Shown: one piece after another, positions 61,397 through 64,000 of the stretch | Numbering within the stretch: position 1 is the stretch's first letter | Layout: each line of letters opens with the position of its first letter | Assembly (NCBI GenBank): GCA_963682175.1 | Contig: OY821789.1 | Coordinates: forward strand, 5,890,001 to 5,954,000 | DNA from: Triglochin maritima | Lineage: Eukaryota; Streptophyta; Magnoliopsida; Alismatales; Juncaginaceae | Reading direction: 5' to 3' | DNA: 64,000 bases | Notes under the pieces: generated by a model | Seen by the model: the letters and a program-made list of their open reading frames with translations, nothing else | The model's database searches: none | Told to the model about the DNA's origin: nothing | Program-made: the position numbers and the translations under genes

Positions 61397-62559
61397 CGTA
61401 CATGTGTCAGAATCTCTATCAACATCGTGAAGCGATTATCAAGAAAACAAAAATCCTGTGGAATTCAAATCGTGCTTATCAATTTATCATATCAGATATC
61501 ACATGTATGAGGCGTATTGAATGCATGACATTGATAGAGCCACAGAGGCAAGTCAAATCTTTTGCACCAATAATCCGTGACCCAGATGCTAATTAAAATC
61601 ATCGAAGCTCGAAGGAGAGATCATAAATAATACACTCAAAGGTCAAAATCCAAACATGTTTTGTATAATAACATATAATAAATCGCCAAAAAAACTACAA
61701 CACGGGTAACGTTTTAGTTATTATACAAATTCTTTATAAATCAGACATACAAATGAATGAATATACTCACTAGCCAGTTTCATGTACGAAGACAACTCTC
61801 ACGTTGCAACCTTCAACGCAGAAAGTCAACCGTATAAGATGCTCCTACAACATCCATTTCCCTTGAATTTTGTATATTCAAATGATTTCTTTCACATTGT
61901 GACAATTTCACAACAGTTTCACTAAATATGGCGTACCAACACGCTCTAAATCTGTATCCCGATGAATTTCTCACAAGAAGATATAATGAGCCATAATTAA
62001 ATAGTAGGTTGAAAATATTTGTTTGACCTCAGCTTATATAAAATCGAATTATATAAGAGACAGCTTATGTTGATAATTTTTAAAATTGTAATTGTATCCA
62101 AGTGTGGAATAAACCATTTTATTAAAGTGCAACACCGGCACGTATAAAAATTTGTGACGTCTTCTAGAAAGATAACCTCATTTTGGAGTTCTCAACAATT
62201 AATTGGATGATAATCACATCCCAATGCCATTGGCTGTTGGAATTTTGTGGGTCCGTTCTCCACTTATCCTCTCTCCGTAGAATTGGAGTAGATTGGCATT
62301 GCCCATTTGATATGTGTGGATATAGATGGTTACTACAAATTAAGGTGCTGGTGATGTGATGTGATGTTGGTGTCTTCGTCTCTGTGTCCCCCACAACTTT
62401 TTCCTGTTGATTTTCTTCTTTCTTCCTGTTTTTGGTTGTTTGCTGTTGATTCTATAAGCAACAAATGCATAGGGGACAGGCGTTAATGAGTGTGGTGGGT
62501 CATGGATTTGGTTTTTTCAAACATTTTTTATTTACTCTCCGCTAGTTTTGTGTTTTGAA
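61397..62559. other. AT-rich intergenic DNA
   Basis: No gene, RNA gene or recognisable element. Confidence 0.4.
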
Positions 62560-64000
62560 AATATTCGTGGAATGGTCGAAGGATTGGTAATTAGTTGACC
62601 GAAGAGTTGCCGACAACAAGTTTGGTTTTCTCGACTGCTAAAAAATGGTCTGCCTATACCAATACGCTCGATCCATTTATTCTAGCCAGAATCAGGTTGG
62701 GTTTTTATTGTTCCCATATGTTGAGACGACCGTTTGGCTTTCGGTCCACCAAAATCTTAGTTCTGGATGACCAAAAGCTATTCGGTTGGCTGATCCGCAG
62801 ATTCAATATTCTTTTTCATCATTGATTGGAACTTCAAGTTAGATCGACTGTTTGGAAAACGGTCTACCGTTTATGGGCAATGACATAACTTATTAAGCTA
62901 GTTTGACATTCATTCTCCAACATTTGTGTGTAAACGGTCTACTGTTGATCGCTAGTTTGACATTCATTCTCCAACATTTGTGTGTCTGGCCTAAGCTCTA
63001 GTATATATACTTGTTATCCTTTAAAGTTTGAGTGTGCACCATGCATGATCTGCTTCCTCCTACCACCTCCATAGAGCCACCGATGATGGATTCCTATCTC
63101 ATGGATCATCTCTTTAGAGTCATATGGTGTGGATTCCATAGCTAAAGGAGTCTATCAAGTTGAGAATGTTATTGGAGTCATCAAAAGATGAACTTTGAGA
63201 GGTTGAAGAAAGTCAAATAGAGGTGAGAGAGTTTCTTCCATATACTTAGCATCCGTGATCTCTATGTTGCTTAAAGATTGAAGACTCATAATGGATGATA
63301 TTGAGTTACAATTGGTGCTACTTAGAGGTTTATTATTCTTCATGCTCTCTTATTTCATCGGATTGTTAGTCTATACTCTCGTCTATGTATCATATGTATG
63401 AAGATTAAATTAGTCATCTTATTAAGCTTTTGAGTTCGATTAATGATTTATTGTACTCGGAGGTGTAACCATCCAGAGCTTGATTCTAGTTCAAAACTAT
63501 TATCTTCATGTTATGTTCCAACTATATCGTCGTTTACACCATAATGAAACTCAACCGTTTCCGCCATTGATTTTTCCCAAAGTGGGGTTCTGGTGTTTGG
63601 GTTGATTGATTATGGTTTGCTTCAGATTTTGACTTGATTTGGTATATGCATGTTAGGTATTTCTAAATTTGCCTACTCTAACTTCCTTTGGGATTTTCCG
63701 TGCTTATTGTCATCGTTTCCGCTTTATGACTCGGGTACACTACCTTTCCAATTTCCCAAATACACTCATACATGATATAAGTTTTGATTCTTTATCTTAT
63801 CTATTTTGATATTGGAGATCTTATCAAATAAAATCGCTCCCGTTCGTGGGGTAGGTGATTTGCTGCTCATCTATCGGATTAGTAATTTAGTGGTCACGGA
63901 CGTCAAGTTATGGACCATTAATATTAGTTTGTTAGGTGTAGCGTCAGCCTTTGAAACTAGTTACAAGGATGATTTGAAAATGTGTGAATTTCATAGTTGA
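62560..64000 (+). mobile_element. Degenerate LTR-like sequence, continuing past the window
   Basis: Decayed copies of the LTR palindrome (GGTCGAAGG, GTTGACCGA, CGGTCCACC, CGGTCTACCG, GATCGACTG) cover about 62570-62945, followed by a TATA-like AGTATATATACTT near 63000 and a long non-coding stretch. CCGCCATTGATTTTTCCCAA near 63561 recalls the TTTTCCGCATTG block of LTR E. The order matches the other LTRs, but I could not find either border. Confidence 0.35.

Overview
This window is nuclear DNA of a flowering plant, most likely a eudicot. Genes have many short exons with GT-AG introns and AT-rich introns. The gene set is typically plant: a SPIRAL1-like microtubule protein, a PLS-class PPR protein, a gibberellin 2-oxidase, an arabinogalactan peptide and a SERK-type LRR protein. 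The spaces between genes are filled with plant LTR retrotransposon remnants, MULEs and hAT-type MITEs. I could not fix the family or species from sequence alone.

Layout. 1-2600: a MULE-like element with a plant-mobile-domain-like ORF, split by a solo LTR (772-2286). 2898-3679: a second solo LTR, inserted in the core promoter of a SPIRAL1-like gene (CDS 5340-6095). 9072-9272: a hAT-type MITE. 9846-15097: a KATNAL2-like AAA ATPase gene whose frame appears broken twice. 16520-18781: an intronless PPR gene. 21542-23340: a TIR element with a FAR1-like fragment and a 22-bp minisatellite. 24027-25841 (minus): gibberellin 2-oxidase. 27548-28265: solo LTR. 31192-31389 (minus): AG-peptide. 33.3-36.3 kb: CDPK pseudogene, a large LTR-like repeat and a P450 fragment, all minus strand. 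38363-38773: a long foldback element. 39645-47667: complete 15-exon VPS16. 48600-49723: solo LTR carrying a nested MITE. 51293-51599: orphan last exon of a cytochrome b561/DOMON gene. 52427-55126: CCDC174-like gene. 56197-57761: class-3 lipase-like gene. 58470-60875: small secreted LRR protein. 61241-61396: another MITE. 62.5 kb to the end: degenerate LTR-like sequence.

The genes are ordinary, mostly single-copy housekeeping or developmental genes and do not form a cluster or pathway. The unusual content is in the repeats. At least five LTR copies, from at least three and probably four unrelated LTR sequences, each carry an array of the 10-bp palindrome CGGTCGACCG (or close variants) in the U3 region upstream of a TATA box. 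One of these LTRs separates a gene from its original upstream promoter. Exact target-site duplications let me define three solo LTRs and one nested MITE to the base. All exon borders were inferred by eye from reading frame, phase and splice sites; no transcript data were available.
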